Shown: positions 19,920 through 32,161 of the stretch, piece after piece
Layout: the number at the start of each line of letters is the position of its first letter
Numbering within the stretch: the stretch's first letter is position 1
Assembly: GCA_902729315.2 (NCBI GenBank)
Contig: LR746279.1
Location: 1,254,001-1,318,000 of the forward strand
Direction: 5' to 3'
Length of the DNA stretch: 64,000 bases
DNA from: Spirodela intermedia
Taxonomy: Eukaryota > Streptophyta > Magnoliopsida > Alismatales > Araceae
Notes under the pieces: generated by a model
What the model saw: the letters and a program-made list of their open reading frames with translations, nothing else
Told to the model about the DNA's origin: nothing
Database searches by the model: none
Program-made: the position numbers and the translations under genes

Positions 19920-22602
19920 TCATGAATGGCTGAGGAGAGAGAGGACGTTGTTGTGGAAAGGGTCAGCTAGGTGTTCTACAAGATTCTGGATAGGGCCCTT
20001 ACCGGTCAACGCAGCCTGGAAGGCGAAGCCAAGCCAGGAGACCATGGCCAGGCGCCCGTTCTTGATCTCCTTCACCTTGAGCTCCTCGAAGGCAGCAGGG
20101 TCCTCGGAGATCCCCAGCGGATCGAAGAGGAGGCCGCCGGGGTAGTTTATGTCTCCAGGCAGGTAGATGCCAAGGGGCTCCAGGGCTTCTATTCCACAGT
20201 ATCTGGCATACTCCGGTCCAACCTGGGGGACCCACATCCCCAAGAGTGACCATGCTTTTCTTGGTTTCACTCACAATAAAACATTCAAATCGAAGGGCTA
20301 TTTCTACATGGAAAATTGGGCGTGAAACAGGAGCTACAAATTCACAGGCCCACAGAATATCTGACTGGGGACGAACACGATCTGTGACAGAGTTTTAGAG
20401 GGAGGGAGGAGATGTAATTCTTTGCTTCTCTCTCTAAAAACATTCAAGTCCAAGTGATTTCCCCCCAGGGGAAATGGTTCTGAGGCAGACTGCAATGAAT
20501 TCAGAGGTCCTGCATAATATTTTGTCTGGGGATGAAAAAGGGATGTGGTAGGTACAGACAACGACGCAGGTTGAAGCACCGGGAAGAGAAAATAAGCTTG
20601 TGATAGATTGGCCAGCAAGGGTTTTATCAAATATAAATTCAAGTAATTTTTTGAAATAAATAAAAAATCATGTGGATTACCATTAGAAGAGCTTGGCAGA
20701 TGGCTATGACGATAATTCCCTGACTTCCAGCAATGTGAAACCCAGGAATGCCAAGGTAATCGAGGGTGTCACCCTAAACAGAAGAAATTGATATCAGACA
20801 AAAAAAAAGCAGCATTTATGTTCGTTTCTCATGAATAAGAAAAAAAAATCTGTTATCATATAACAAGAGATTAATCAGAAGAAATGGGTCCTTTTCACTG
20901 TCAATATTTGGCCTTTGTTCTATGCGTCTCTACCAGTGCTTCAGACCTGGTGTGATTAATGGCTGCAATGCCACGTGGAAGATACCAAGATGTCCATGGG
21001 CATGTTCAAGCGTGCAACTCAAGAGTGATGATGAAATAAAGAACTTGTATGAATTTCGTCTCAGAAGTTTCACAATTCCCAGCTAGCTCTATAAAAGTAT
21101 GCATCATGACAGTTAATCTTCTTATCAATAGTTTTACTGTTAAATTCTGAGGAAAACATTTCGTGTCAAGATTATCTTGACTCCATCTTTGAATATATGT
21201 CCATTATTATTGGATGGGTCACAATTCACAATTTAAAGTGTCTAAAAAACATTTACACAAGCTTCATTCTCTTTTATCTCTGTAAAGATGCTTGCCTTCA
21301 ATTTTGCGTAGCCAACCTTCCACCACACAGGCTCGACAAAGTGCACAACACCCAGTTGGTCCAACCCCTCTGGAACAAGAACACCAAGAGAGGCAAGCAT
21401 TGCCCAACGAGCATGAAGGATTTCAAAGCTGCAACCAGGAGTAGCAGAGAACAGATGTTTGAGGGCTGAATTAATAAATTAACAAGAATAGAAGTGCATG
21501 CTCCTGCATAATTGTGAAAACATACTCATTCAAAGTCCTTCCAAACAGAAAAAATTTATACACAAATATTATTATGCAGATAAAATAAAAATAAGGTTTA
21601 ATTATAAGACTAAAATCATTTCGGAGGTGATTCAGTGCATGCTTTAAATAGTAACGAGACGCCAAGTTTCATTTGCAGTGAACTGAGACAAAAATTGAAT
21701 TCTAGATAAGAAAAAAAATACAAGGATGAAACACATACTTGAAGTATTTCTCAAAAGCCTTGCGATCCTCGCTTAAATTTGCAATATCAAAGCCGTAGTC
21801 GCCAGGAAATTCTCCGGTGAGGTAGGTGGGGTATTCATATGGTAAAGGACCAAGCCAGCGAGGCCGATGCTTCCCATACCACAAGCTTAACAGAAAAATA
21901 GATATGGATCATTCAGAAGACAACCGCCCAAAAATCCCCTCAGATGCTGAGCAATAAATAGAAATGCAGAAATCTATGCGCGAGCAGACGGATCTTAGGC
22001 AGACATAATTGGAGAATTTCCATTCGGAACATATATTTGGTATAGTTCCATACAGGAATCCAAGAGAATGTTAGATCTGCTTCAGCATCTACGGGGATTT
22101 TCGAGATTGTGCCGGTTTTCAAGATAAAGTTGAAAGCCTGTTCCACTAGTTACCTTGCCTCTCTCGCCCTTTCTGAGAGGGCCTTAAACCTCGAGGATTT
22201 CTCCACGTTGGTCCTCTTCGTTCCCTCCAACCTCCTCCGCAGCTCCTCTCCCACCGAGCTGTTGGCCACGGCCTTCACCGCCGCGAACGGGATCGCGGAG
22301 AAGACCAGGACCCCGACTAGCTGGACGAATCGGAAGAAATAAAAAACTAAAATCAAACAAAAAACTAGGGCGATGAGGGGAAACCATCAAACTACGATCA
22401 GAAATGAAACGAGAGGGGAAAAAAATTCAAAGAAGAATGTGGATACCTCCCCCCACGAGGCTCTGCAGATGGAAGGAATTCGCCTGCCATCGGAGAATCT
22501 ATCGGTCCTCGGCTTAGGGCAACAGCTCGCCAGAGCTTGGCCATCGCCTAGCAGAGAAGAACGGCGAGCAGAGAGAGAGGGTGGCCGTGGGAGCAGCGCC
22601 AT
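19920..22602 (-). CDS. LHCB7: Chlorophyll a/b-binding protein, LHCB7-like
   Basis: Six exons read on the minus strand: 22602-22447, 22320-22154, 21885-21739, 21428-21296, 20773-20681 and 20222-19920, giving 332 residues. The N terminus ([16 protein letters not shown]) looks like a plastid transit peptide. A hydrophobic segment ([18 protein letters not shown]) precedes the mature region with [14 protein letters not shown]. Chlorophyll-binding helix motifs are [14 protein letters not shown] and [14 protein letters not shown]. Length and sequence fit the rare antenna protein LHCB7 (At1g76570, about 327 residues) rather than the abundant LHCII proteins. Intron 4 appears to use a GC donor (AAG then GCAAGC). 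The gene is head-to-head with the thioredoxin reductase gene. Confidence 0.92.
20277..20600. repeat. Diverged tandem duplication inside LHCB7 intron 5
   Basis: Segments starting at about 20277 and 20438 share AAACATTCAA, an ATTCA(C/G)AGG block, AATAT, and CTGGGGA(C/T)GAA in the same order, with a period near 161 bp. Confidence 0.7.
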
Positions 22603-22932
22603 GGAAGCGGATCCCCATGGTCGCTCAGCCCCTCTCTACAAGTACCCGTGGACGAGGATATTTCAAAATATTAAAAAAATGGAAGTCCAGGATATCCACG
22701 GGCCGGGCCGTCCCGGGCTGCTGAGTCCAGACTCATGTAAGCCCGCCCGATGCCGGGCCTATTTTGTCTCCCCGAACTTGAATTTTGGCCCGAGTTTGGA
22801 CAACCGGACCCGGGTTTTCGAATTATCCGGCCCGTTTCTGTAACGTGCCCCGCCATCCTCTGACAGAGGTGGCTACCATCTCCTCCGTCGAAGGCTCGCC
22901 CAGAAGGCGTTGTCTTTCCCTTCCACCAAGCA
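22603..22932. promoter_or_regulatory. Shared divergent promoter of LHCB7 and the thioredoxin reductase gene
   Basis: 330 nt between the two start codons. The middle (about 22696-22845) is dense in GGGCC, GGCCC and CCCGGG elements, including several palindromic ones. There is no obvious TATA box on either side. This composition suggests site II-like regulation, but factor binding is not shown. Confidence 0.55.
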
Positions 22933-24960
22933 ATGAGCGGCGGCGGCGGCGGCTTCTGCTCGCGACTCTCGTCGCTCGTCGGCAGGGCCCGAAGAATCGC
23001 TGGCGCCTCTGCCGCCGCCGCCGCCACATTGTCGACGGCGGCCGCGGCGGGGCAGCCGGCGAAGGCTGTGCCCGCATCCTGCGCCACCGTGGAAGAAGCC
23101 CAGAAAACCCTGAGGACCCGCCTGTGCATCATCGGCAGCGGCCCCGCCGCGCACACGGCGGCGATATACGCTGCCAGAGCCGAGCTGAAGCCCGTCCTCT
23201 TCGAGGGATGGATGGCCAACGACATCGCCGCCGGCGGGCAGCTGACCACCACCTCCGAGGTGGAGAACTTTCCGGGATTCCCGGAGGGCATCCCCGGTCT
23301 CGAGCTGACCGACCGCTTCCGCGCCCAGTCAGCGCGATTCGGGACCCACATCATCTCCGAGACCGTCACCTCCGTTGACTTCTCCTCTCGCCCATTCAAG
23401 GTTGTCTCCGATTCCACCACCGTCCTCTCCGACGCCGTCATCGTCGCCACCGGCGCTGTCGCCCGCCGCCTCAAATTCCCGGGCGCCGGCGAGTTTTGGA
23501 ATCGCGGGATCTCCGCCTGCGCCGTCTGCGATGGGGCGGCGCCCATCTTCCGCAAGCGCCCCATTGCAGTCGTCGGCGGCGGGGACTCGGCCATGGAGGA
23601 GGCAAATTTCCTTACAAAGTATGGATCCAAAGTCTACATCATCCATCGCCGGGACTCCTTCAGGGCATCGAAGATCATGCAGGGGAGGGCAATGGCGAAC
23701 CCGAAGATCGAAATTATCTGGAACTCTGCGGTGGAGGAGGCCTACGGCTCCGAGAAGGGAGGATTGGGTGGTCTCAAGCTACGTAGCACTCTGAGCGGGG
23801 AGCTGTCGGATTTGCAGGTTTCCGGTCTGTTCTTCGCCATTGGGCACGAACCTGCGACGAGATTCCTCCAAGGGAAGCTGGAGCTGGATCCAGATGGGTA
23901 CATTGTGACAAAGGTTGGCAGCACAGAGACCAGTGTGAAGGGGGTCTTTGCTGCCGGAGATGTTCAGGACAAGAAGTACCGCCAAGCCATCACTGCTGCT
24001 GGAACAGGTCAGCCGATGGGCCTCTTCCCTCTCCTCTAATTTTCCACTTTTCTTGATCAAAGAACGCTTTTATTTTATTACAGGATTTGGTAGTTTTTTC
24101 ACAGTTTTCGTCTCTGGTAATCAGATTAAAAACCCAATTTATTGAATTAAAAATTAACATCCGTTTACAGCGGATATGTGATCTATACACCTTTGGAACG
24201 GGGAAACTTCAACTTATTCATGCATAAAGATCAATTTTTTCCATAAACATATGTTTTATTTTACCTATTTGAGCTAAAAAATGGCCCCACTCGTCCTTTT
24301 CCTGGTTGTTTATGGATGACCCATTATTTGTTCCTGATGATCCATGAGAGCTCCGACTCTAGAAATCTCATTCAGCGAGGAGATGTGGGCTCAGAGAACG
24401 CCGATCTCCGTTCTAAAAACCCCATTTTTGGCTCCTCCATACCCATCATGCTGATATTTTTAGACCAGTCAGTGCGGCGCTGTAAAGTCCATAAATGGGT
24501 ACTATTTCATGGTTGCGGATATAATCATACTAATCTAGGAATCATATCAAGCCTTGTTTCCTGGTAGCTCTAGTGTGAGCTCATCACTCAGATCCAGTAG
24601 GGGAGGACTCGATTGGCCGGATTAGCCTAAAAGCCTGGCCCTTTTATGTGCCATAAAATCCCCATATATAGCTATTTTCATATCGTAGATCCATTGAATC
24701 ATAGACTAATTAATATCAGTGATGTTCCCAATTAAATCGCCATACTTAGCCACCTGGGCCGCATGCTTTCCCCCTGAGTTCTTCAGCTGATGCTATCTTG
24801 CAGCCGCATACTCGGCCACTTTGGCCGCATGATTATATCAAGCAAATACCCCTGAGTTTGTCATCTGACGCTGTCTTTTGGAGGCGCAGGGTGCATGGCT
24901 GCGTTGGATGCTGAGCATTATCTTCAAGAAATTGCAGCTCAGGAAGGGGCAGAAGCCTGA
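22933..24960 (+). CDS. NADPH-dependent thioredoxin reductase (NTRA/NTRB type)
   Basis: Two exons, 22933-24007 and 24890-24960, give 381 residues. The FAD-binding motif is [18 protein letters not shown]. The redox-active CAVC disulfide is at about residues 196-199. The NADPH motif is [12 protein letters not shown], followed by [10 protein letters not shown], and the second FAD motif is [15 protein letters not shown]. The protein passes electrons from NADPH to h-type thioredoxins in cytosol and mitochondria. An Ala/Arg/Ser-rich N-terminal extension of about 60 residues suggests a mitochondrial presequence. It lacks a fused thioredoxin domain, so it is not the plastid NTRC. The single intron of 882 nt lies at a Thr-Gly codon near the C terminus. 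Confidence 0.95.
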
Positions 24961-26838
24961 GTGACTTGCTGGTGGGTCCTGACAAAGAACAGCAACTGAT
25001 CGGTAGAAAAAGAGAAAAAATTCACATATATATATACATATATATATATATATATTATTTCTATAAATGGCATTTCTATAAACTTAGGACTTCCCCATTT
25101 TCATATCCTATGACCACTAAAACAGGAATATATCTGTGAAATTTCCATCAGATATTTATCTGGGAACAGCTCTGTTACATCTGAATTCCTGTGGTTGGCT
25201 TTGTTATGGATGATAAATGGGTTGACTTATTGTTTCTGCCCTGAGAAATTGGGAGAATTGGGGTCGTTTTATGGGGATATAATTGTGTTCTAAATCGGTA
25301 TTGGACGGTCCATCACTCACCGATGGGTTATTTTCTAGTTTTTTCATTTAATTTTGGGCCCTTATAAAAAAAAATTATGGTGGGGAACTCCTCAATTTTC
25401 CAATTTGGTTAAAAACCCTTGAGAACTGTATATTTATATAAATTACGTACATTTTTTATAGAAAAAGGCATATTTTCCAAATTTGGAAAGTCCTCTTAGA
25501 TGGGTTGATTTAACTGAAGGTTTTTTTTTTTTTCTTGAAGGACCTTTAAAAAATATTCGTTTAAACTAAGGTGAACACCATTATAGTATGTAAGTAGACA
25601 AAAATGTCTTCTCGAATAACAAAAAAGCCTCTCTTTTCTTGTTAATTAGATATTGGGCTTCTAGCAGGAAGACAATAAAAAAGGTCCAACTTGTTGGATT
25701 TATTCTAAATTCTGCAAAGATGAAGTCCCAAGTGTAGTTACTTATTAGAGTCAACGTTGTTTTCCGAGTCCAAAATATGAATCCTAAATAATAGTCCCAG
25801 TTGTTGTAATTTTAAGAAAGATGGTGTTTTTTTCCAAGTCTAAATATATATGGGGTCTTTCTTGAAATATAATCTTCTTCATAAATCCTACCGAGCGATC
25901 AATAATATGTACCAAAACTTGTTCTGAATAATACAAAGTTGGGGTTTTTTTCAAATTTAAAATTCATAGGGGTTAATGACATATAAACCTTTGATAAACC
26001 TCCATAAAATCATCAATGAAAAGGTTAAATGTGCAATTCTAGAAAGGTTGAGTATTGTTTTGCAGTAGTGATGTTTGTGAAGGTTAAGAGCTAAGAATCC
26101 ATTTCAATAAATCCTACGAAGCATGCTGGTAGAAGGTAACCATGGGGATAATGCCCAAGGATTGATGGGCCGGGCGGGGCCTCTGGGAGACCAAATTTGG
26201 GCTTTTTTCTCCGGGCCCGGCCCTCCCGTGATGAAGCAGCATTCACTATGTCAGGATGAGCTCTGTCGGTAAGAAAAAAATAGCAACTTGCAATGGCGGC
26301 CAATGATGGAGACAGCTTCAGAACTTTTCGGAGATCGATCGAAGGGCATGAAGAGAGAGAGTGAGAGAGAGAGAGAGAGAGGGGGGGGAGGTGGGAGGGG
26401 GACCCGCAGACCCATTCTGTGTGCTGCAGTGGGGAGGATCGTCGAAAGGGCATCGGTGATCGCCGGTGGAAGTCGTTGCCCCCTTCGTTTCTCTTTCTTC
26501 CTTCTCTCTCTTTCCTCCTCTGTCCCGGGGGGGGAAGGGGGGGGAGGAGGGGGGGTGTTCTTCGCCCGAGTATTCCTCTCGATCGGTGTTCCGTGGAGGG
26601 CCCATGCCGTGGTCCAGAGTACCGCCGTAATCCGCTGCTCCTGCTCCCGTGGGGATTACTGCCGTCGCCATGGCATCTTTTGTTGTTTTCCCATGAGATG
26701 GGGCAAAGGGTTCCCTTTGTTCATCGCAGCATCATTCGATCCGCCGGTTCCGTCATCTTTCCTCCAATTCTTCCTCTTCCGCTGTGATCGTCTCCCTTCT
26801 AGGTATAGGAATTAGGGTTTGGGTTTGTTCGCCGCTAC
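24961..26838. other. Spacer between thioredoxin reductase and RRM gene
   Basis: Contains a TA-rich microsatellite at about 25025-25058 and imperfect repeats of a TTTTCCAAGTCTAAA-like phrase near 25765, 25835 and 25945. A strong GC palindrome region (GGGCCGGGC to GCCCGGCCC) lies at about 26168-26225, and a GA/G-rich run at 26351-26400. The last about 450 nt, with CT- and G-rich runs, probably holds the promoter and 5' UTR of the RRM gene, including a telo-box in reverse at 26813-26820. No coding frame was convincing. Confidence 0.55.
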
Positions 26839-29800
26839 ATGGCGAATCCCCCCGGTGCTCCTGGTCCGGCTCCAGGATCCGGACAGAGCTCGAATTCCGG
26901 GCTTCCCTACCTGAATTCCCCATTTGGTGACACAACGTACACGAAGGTCTTCGTTGGTGGCTTGGCGTGGGAGACCCAGAGTGAGACGTTGCGCCGCCAC
27001 TTTGAGCAGTACGGGGACATCCTCGAGGCCGTGGTAATCACCGATAAGAACACCAGGAGATCGAAGGGCTATGGCTTTGTGAGTATCTACTGTCATCGTC
27101 CTCGATTCACCGCGATTAATGCAAAGGAGATCTTCCTTCTCCCCAACTCAGAGATGTAATCCTCGGGCGATGGCTTGCTTTGGAGGTTACAGGTGACTTT
27201 CCGTGATCCTGAGTCTGCAGCGAGAGCCTGCGCCGATCCAAGCCCTACCATAGATGGTAGACGGGCGAATTGCAACCTGGCTTCTCTTGGGCGCCCCCGG
27301 CACCCTCCGACGCAGGGTATGCCATCTTTTCCCTAACCTTGCTTACATGGGTCTTCTTTTGCCCATTTTCTCTGGCTCAAGCTCGTCGTATTATATTCAT
27401 CACAGCTCTCGGAAGTAAGTGATCCTTTTTGGTTTTCCCTCGACGTGTTTACACATCTACATGATCAAATCCAGGTGTTTTCTGGCTTTTGCTTGATTTT
27501 GTGGGCATACCTCATCATTTGGTCCTTTACTTGTATGGCGTTAATGGGGGAATCAATTGGGGATGATGATTGCAGTTTATGTGCTTAGAATTTGAATGGA
27601 TATTGCCTAAAATCCTAGACCCAATTCTAGAAACGAGGACCCTTTTGAAAAAAATTATTCTCAGGTGCTTCCTATAATTTAATATTTACACATTATTTTA
27701 AATTTAACTGAGATTTAATCTGTTTTGATGCGTTATAACTGTCTCATCTTTGCGGAGCTGCAAATCTTCCCAAGGCTCCACAATTTCATCTGTCATTTTC
27801 TCCTCTAATCCATACTATTCGTTTCCTCAATTTTTTTCTGGAAATTGAATATTTTAAAGCAATAAAATAAAGCGAATGATACCTTTTATTCTTCTCTATC
27901 TGATCTCCCGAATGGCAGTATGTCCTAGAAGAATAAGTGATTGTAAGATTCATCCAGTCATGTATATATGACTAATTTCCAAACACTAAACAGAGCCATC
28001 TCTATAACTTATGGCGATCATAAGAAGTTCTTGGGAAGATTACAGAAACAACTTTTTTCTCTCTCTGTAAAGAATTCTTTGAAAAATACTGGATGACTCA
28101 ATATGTGTTATGAATTTTTTTGAGGGCATATCGAGAGAGAAGTTCCGCTTCAGGATTTCCTGAATTGACAAAACACTTTTTGGAGGTTTTTATTAATCTC
28201 TAACTCATCTAACTATAAATAAACAACTTTTCTCGTGAAGGCTCTGGTGAAATAGATATCTTGGCGCATCTCTGAAGTGCTCACTGCATGCTTGGTCCGA
28301 AATTAAAATGCACCTATGGCAACACCGACGGCTTTCTTTAAGGGGCATGATTTGTATTTAGAAAGCAAAAAAGTTTGAATCTGATACCTTTCATCCTTCT
28401 CTGCATGAAATATTTTTAAGTATCTTTGTGGTATATATTTTATTGCTGTGATGGTGTGTTGTCTTTCCATTTATGCTGTTTTACCCTTTTTAGCACGCCC
28501 AGGTACAGCGGGCCCATACATTGGAGGTGTGCCAGTTCCACATGGGGCTTATGTGGGAAGCTCTGGTTATCAACATCTGCTGCCTTACGGCTACAACCAA
28601 CAAGGTTTTCCCTATCTACCATACGGGTGAGTTTGTCAGAATGCTGCTTCTTAGTCATGCTGTCTGGATGGATATCTGGATTCAAGTAAGCTGGGGTTAT
28701 ATCAGTTGACATCTCTTAACAAAAGACAAAAAAAGGAAAGGAAAGAAGAAGGAAGAGGCTCTACAACAAGGGAGTTTAGGTTGATATGTGCATTTGTGGA
28801 ACATTAGTGGCCGTAAAGGTGGGTGAGCAGGGATAATCAGAGTTTTGTTAGGCTTCGTCGTTGTTTTTTTATATATATATTATTATTATTATTATTATTA
28901 TTATCATTTTATATGGAGTAAGAAAGATAAATGTAGGAAAATTATAGCTCCGAAATCATAAACGTTATTTTCTTTCTTGGATGTGAGGCTTAGTTTGGTG
29001 GAATGTGAAGGAGAGAGGGGTTACTCATTAATGTCTCTTCACAAGTTACCCAACACTGCAGAGTAAGCATCTGGCATACATCTAGAAAAATGTCGAAAAG
29101 AAGCAGTCAATATTTCTTATAAATTAATATTATTTTCGCCCTCTGCATTTCTGGTTTTTGTTACCAAAATAAAAATTTGAATAAACATTGGATATGAGAA
29201 TCCTCTTTAAAAAAATGTGCCACTATCCTTATGCAGGTATGCAGCATATGGATCCGAGTATGCCTCGTATCCTCAGGTTATGTTATCCTGTCAAGAAAAA
29301 ATATTCTCCTCTGGAGATTTATGATCAGTATAGTATGTGCTCATATCTACTTGCTTTATGTCATTTCTTTCAGATGTACAATCCATACACGGGGCAGCAG
29401 TTCGTTCAGGTATATGGTGTTCCTGCACCTGTGAATAGCATGGCCTACCCATTGGGGCAACCTGGTCAACCTGGTCAACCTGGTCAACCACTTCCTGGTG
29501 GGCCAGGCTATATGGCATTCCAAAACTATCAAGTGCCAAATCAGACCCTGCTGCAATTCGGCGCACCAAATGTCAATGGAGTAGCTCCTGGAGGCCTCTC
29601 TTCTGTCCAATCTTCATTTCCTCCAGGTACCTTCTTTGGTATCAAACTTTATAGTACTTACATGAAGAGGACATCTCGTCGTTTGCCCACTTTCCATTCT
29701 TGGGTATGTCTGTGAATTGTCCAGGGCATTGTTCTTGGGAGATAAATCAAAATCATGACGATATTTCTCACATATAATACATTTAAATGGTATCTTACTC

Positions 29801-29949
29801 TCTTTCTGGCAACAAAAATGGAGTTTAATCTTGGAAGTTTCGACGTCTAATATCCAGGAGCAGCACAATTTCCTCAATCGCACCTTGTAGTGACAGTTCC
29901 TTCACCACAGTTCTCACAGGGAAATGGCTCAGACCAGACGGCAGGTTGA
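26839..29949 (+). CDS. RRM RNA-binding protein, RBM24/ARP1-like
   Basis: Six exons: 26839-27078, 27193-27316, 28494-28626, 29237-29276, 29374-29626 and 29858-29949, giving 293 residues. One N-terminal RRM is present, with RNP2 VFVGGL at about residues 37-42 and RNP1 [10 protein letters not shown] at about residues 74-83. [11 protein letters not shown] follows, as in the plant family that includes ARP1 and the RBM24/RBM38-like proteins. The C-terminal half is rich in Gly, Pro, Tyr and Gln, including three tandem QPGQPG units encoded by a short repeat at 29459-29490, which suggests a disordered region. The family binds mRNA in the nucleus or cytoplasm; targets are unknown. A telo-box lies upstream. 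Intron 2 is about 1.2 kb. Confidence 0.9.
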
Positions 29950-31079
29950 TCTGAGCATCATTATGACGAATTTCTTGAGGTATTTCGGACCTCTCTGCCC
30001 TTAATTCCTGAATCTGGTCTTACTTCTCCAGGCTCATATGGTGTTAGAAATGCGCCCTTGGACAGGGTTATCAATCAGATAGACTTAAAAGCAGGAGTAA
30101 GAGCTGCAGCGCTGCCAACTCGGTGGCTTGCTTCAAATTCTTGTCTTGCAAGTTCTTCATCTTTGCATTTTAGAGGCAAGTTCGTGTGATTCTTTTCGTT
30201 TTGAGAATTCCAGATGGGCCTCTCATCAATCTGTTCATCTTCTTTGTATCTATTGGGCTATGCGATTTTTTCTCTCAGGCTGTTAAAAATAAAATTAAAA
30301 TTGGGGAAAATTAGAGAACTCAGAAGTTATATGCTTTTTAATCAGGCTGATCATTAACGGCGAACTAATTGAAAAGAATGATCTCATCCTTCCCTTGCCT
30401 TTTTGTAGGTCCTTCTTTGTCATGGTCTCTGTAGACCAACCATAGTCAAGGTCAACTCGCTCCAAAATGTCTGGAGCAGAGGAAGCATAAGAGGTTGGCT
30501 CTCCCCCTCCTCCAATGCCTCGGTGCTGTAAAGCGTCTGTAAATCCATTGGCGGCTGGAACCTGGGTCCGCCGGCCGTGAGCCCAGGTGCGCTCAAGATC
30601 TCGACCACTCTGACCGAGTCGACTTGTCGAGTTGGGTGTATTCATGGTTCTTGGGACGGTTGGCCTGTTAGTGGCCAACGCTTGTGTAAATTGTTGTTTA
30701 ATTGGGGTCCACATCATCATTCATTCACGGTGATCATCTTGCTAGTTTCAAGTCATTTGCCCATGAAAACTTTGCCGATTTGGGTAAATATTTATTAGAT
30801 CGAGCGAGAATCCCCTTGTTTTTGTATGTCATATCATCAAAGCTTAGCTGCTCGGTCAAATTTTATGGTGTTTAATGTAGAAGTTGGGTGAGAATGAAAA
30901 TTATTGTTTGATGAGTAATTGGGTACAGGTATTTATATTGGTCCTAAGTTGATCAGATCTAATTAATCAGGCTTCACTTATGACGAATTGGATCTAATAT
31001 TTTCGTGAAAAGAGAAAAGTTGAAAGAGCAATATAAGAAATGATATATACATAGTTAATTATAGAACTTATGTATATCT
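29950..31079. other. 3' flank of the RRM gene and spacer
   Basis: The first 300 nt probably include the 3' UTR. No other gene was recognised. An AT-rich stretch follows up to the copia remnant. Confidence 0.5.
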
Positions 31080-32130
31080 GTAATCTCTCATGCTCTTACA
31101 TTCTCATTTGGTGAGAATATTTGTGAGTTGCTCATGAGTTGAGACATAGGTGTAAATGATGTAATTATCAAGTTTTTCGTTAATATATTGCTGATCAATC
31201 TCACTACACAAAGTACGATCATGTTGCCTCATATTGTATGCGATAATATAGTGGATTTGTTGTCACAATATAATATGATCAGACTTCTTATTTGATTCTA
31301 AGGTCTTTTAGAATGCATCTTGCTCACAAGACTGCATATATGTTTTGTGTAATAGTTTGAAATTTTGATTTTGCACTCACTTGTTATTTCTTGCTCCTCC
31401 ATGTGGTGAAGAGTGTAATAGCCTGAAGTTGATTGTTAGTAAATAGTAAACATGCATACCAAACATCGGTATAGATTTCATGTTATTATTTTTCTTAAAT
31501 AAGATTCTTCTACCAAGAGTCAACTTAAATTATTATAAAATGCCATCAATCGTTAAGAGATGAGTTTCCCTCAAGTCATGCATTTATTGAGTAAGAATTG
31601 TTACTGAGTATGTAATATCATATATAGTTTTCATCATCTTTAAAAAAAGATGACCAAGACAACAATAGTACAACACTTGGGGTTTTATCAAAACAATAGT
31701 TTCAAGTCTAAATGAAGGTTGCAATTTTACAATGTAGGCTCACAAGATAACAAAGTTTTTTACACTCGTCAATATGTCCAATCTTCTTGTGATCTTATTT
31801 ATCACAGACATTACAGATATCACAATTGAAAATCACTTTATAATTTATGTCATCAAATAAATTATTAACTAAGCTAAGATTTATGAGAAAATTAAGGACA
31901 TAGAATATATTTTTAATTATGCTAAGATAATCAATTTTTAAATTTCCTTTGTCAACTACTGTGATTAATGATACATCAACTAAGGCCACTTTACTATGAC
32001 TTAGATAAGGATTATAAGTTAAGAAATAATTTGAAATATTTAAAATCAATGATGTAGGAAAGGAGTTACATGTCGCGTGTAGTACAAATAGCCTGAAGTT
32101 GATTGTTAGTAAATAGTAAACATGCATACC
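31080..32130 (-). mobile_element. Second degenerate Ty1/copia fragment
   Basis: Minus-strand frames hold a protease to pre-integrase relic (HATCNSF, then LVDVSLITVVDKGNLKID, then NIFYVLNFLINLSLV) at about 31810-32080 and a probable CCLGHLF relic (usually RLGHPSF) near 31645. The RNase H end (EIDQQYINEKLD, then YVSTHEQLTNILTK, usually ADILTKG) is at about 31090-31215. The RT region is missing or too decayed, so the element has an internal deletion as well as many stops. No LTRs were recognised. Confidence 0.75.
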
Positions 32131-32161
32131 CAACATCAGTATAGATTTCAACATCCATGTT
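31418..32161. repeat. Direct repeat of about 70 bp, 670 bp apart
   Basis: 31418-31488 and 32088-32161 share AATAGCCTGAAGTTGATTG, TTAGTAAATAGTAAACATGC, ATACC(A/C)AACATC and GTATAGATTTCA almost perfectly. The first copy lies in the copia remnant; the second sits at its edge, right before the RRM pseudo-copy. Confidence 0.92.

Noticed and set aside
22373-22843. 156-residue plus-strand frame between LHCB7 and the thioredoxin reductase
   Set aside because: It overlaps LHCB7 exon 1 in antisense and the divergent promoter, and no homology was seen.
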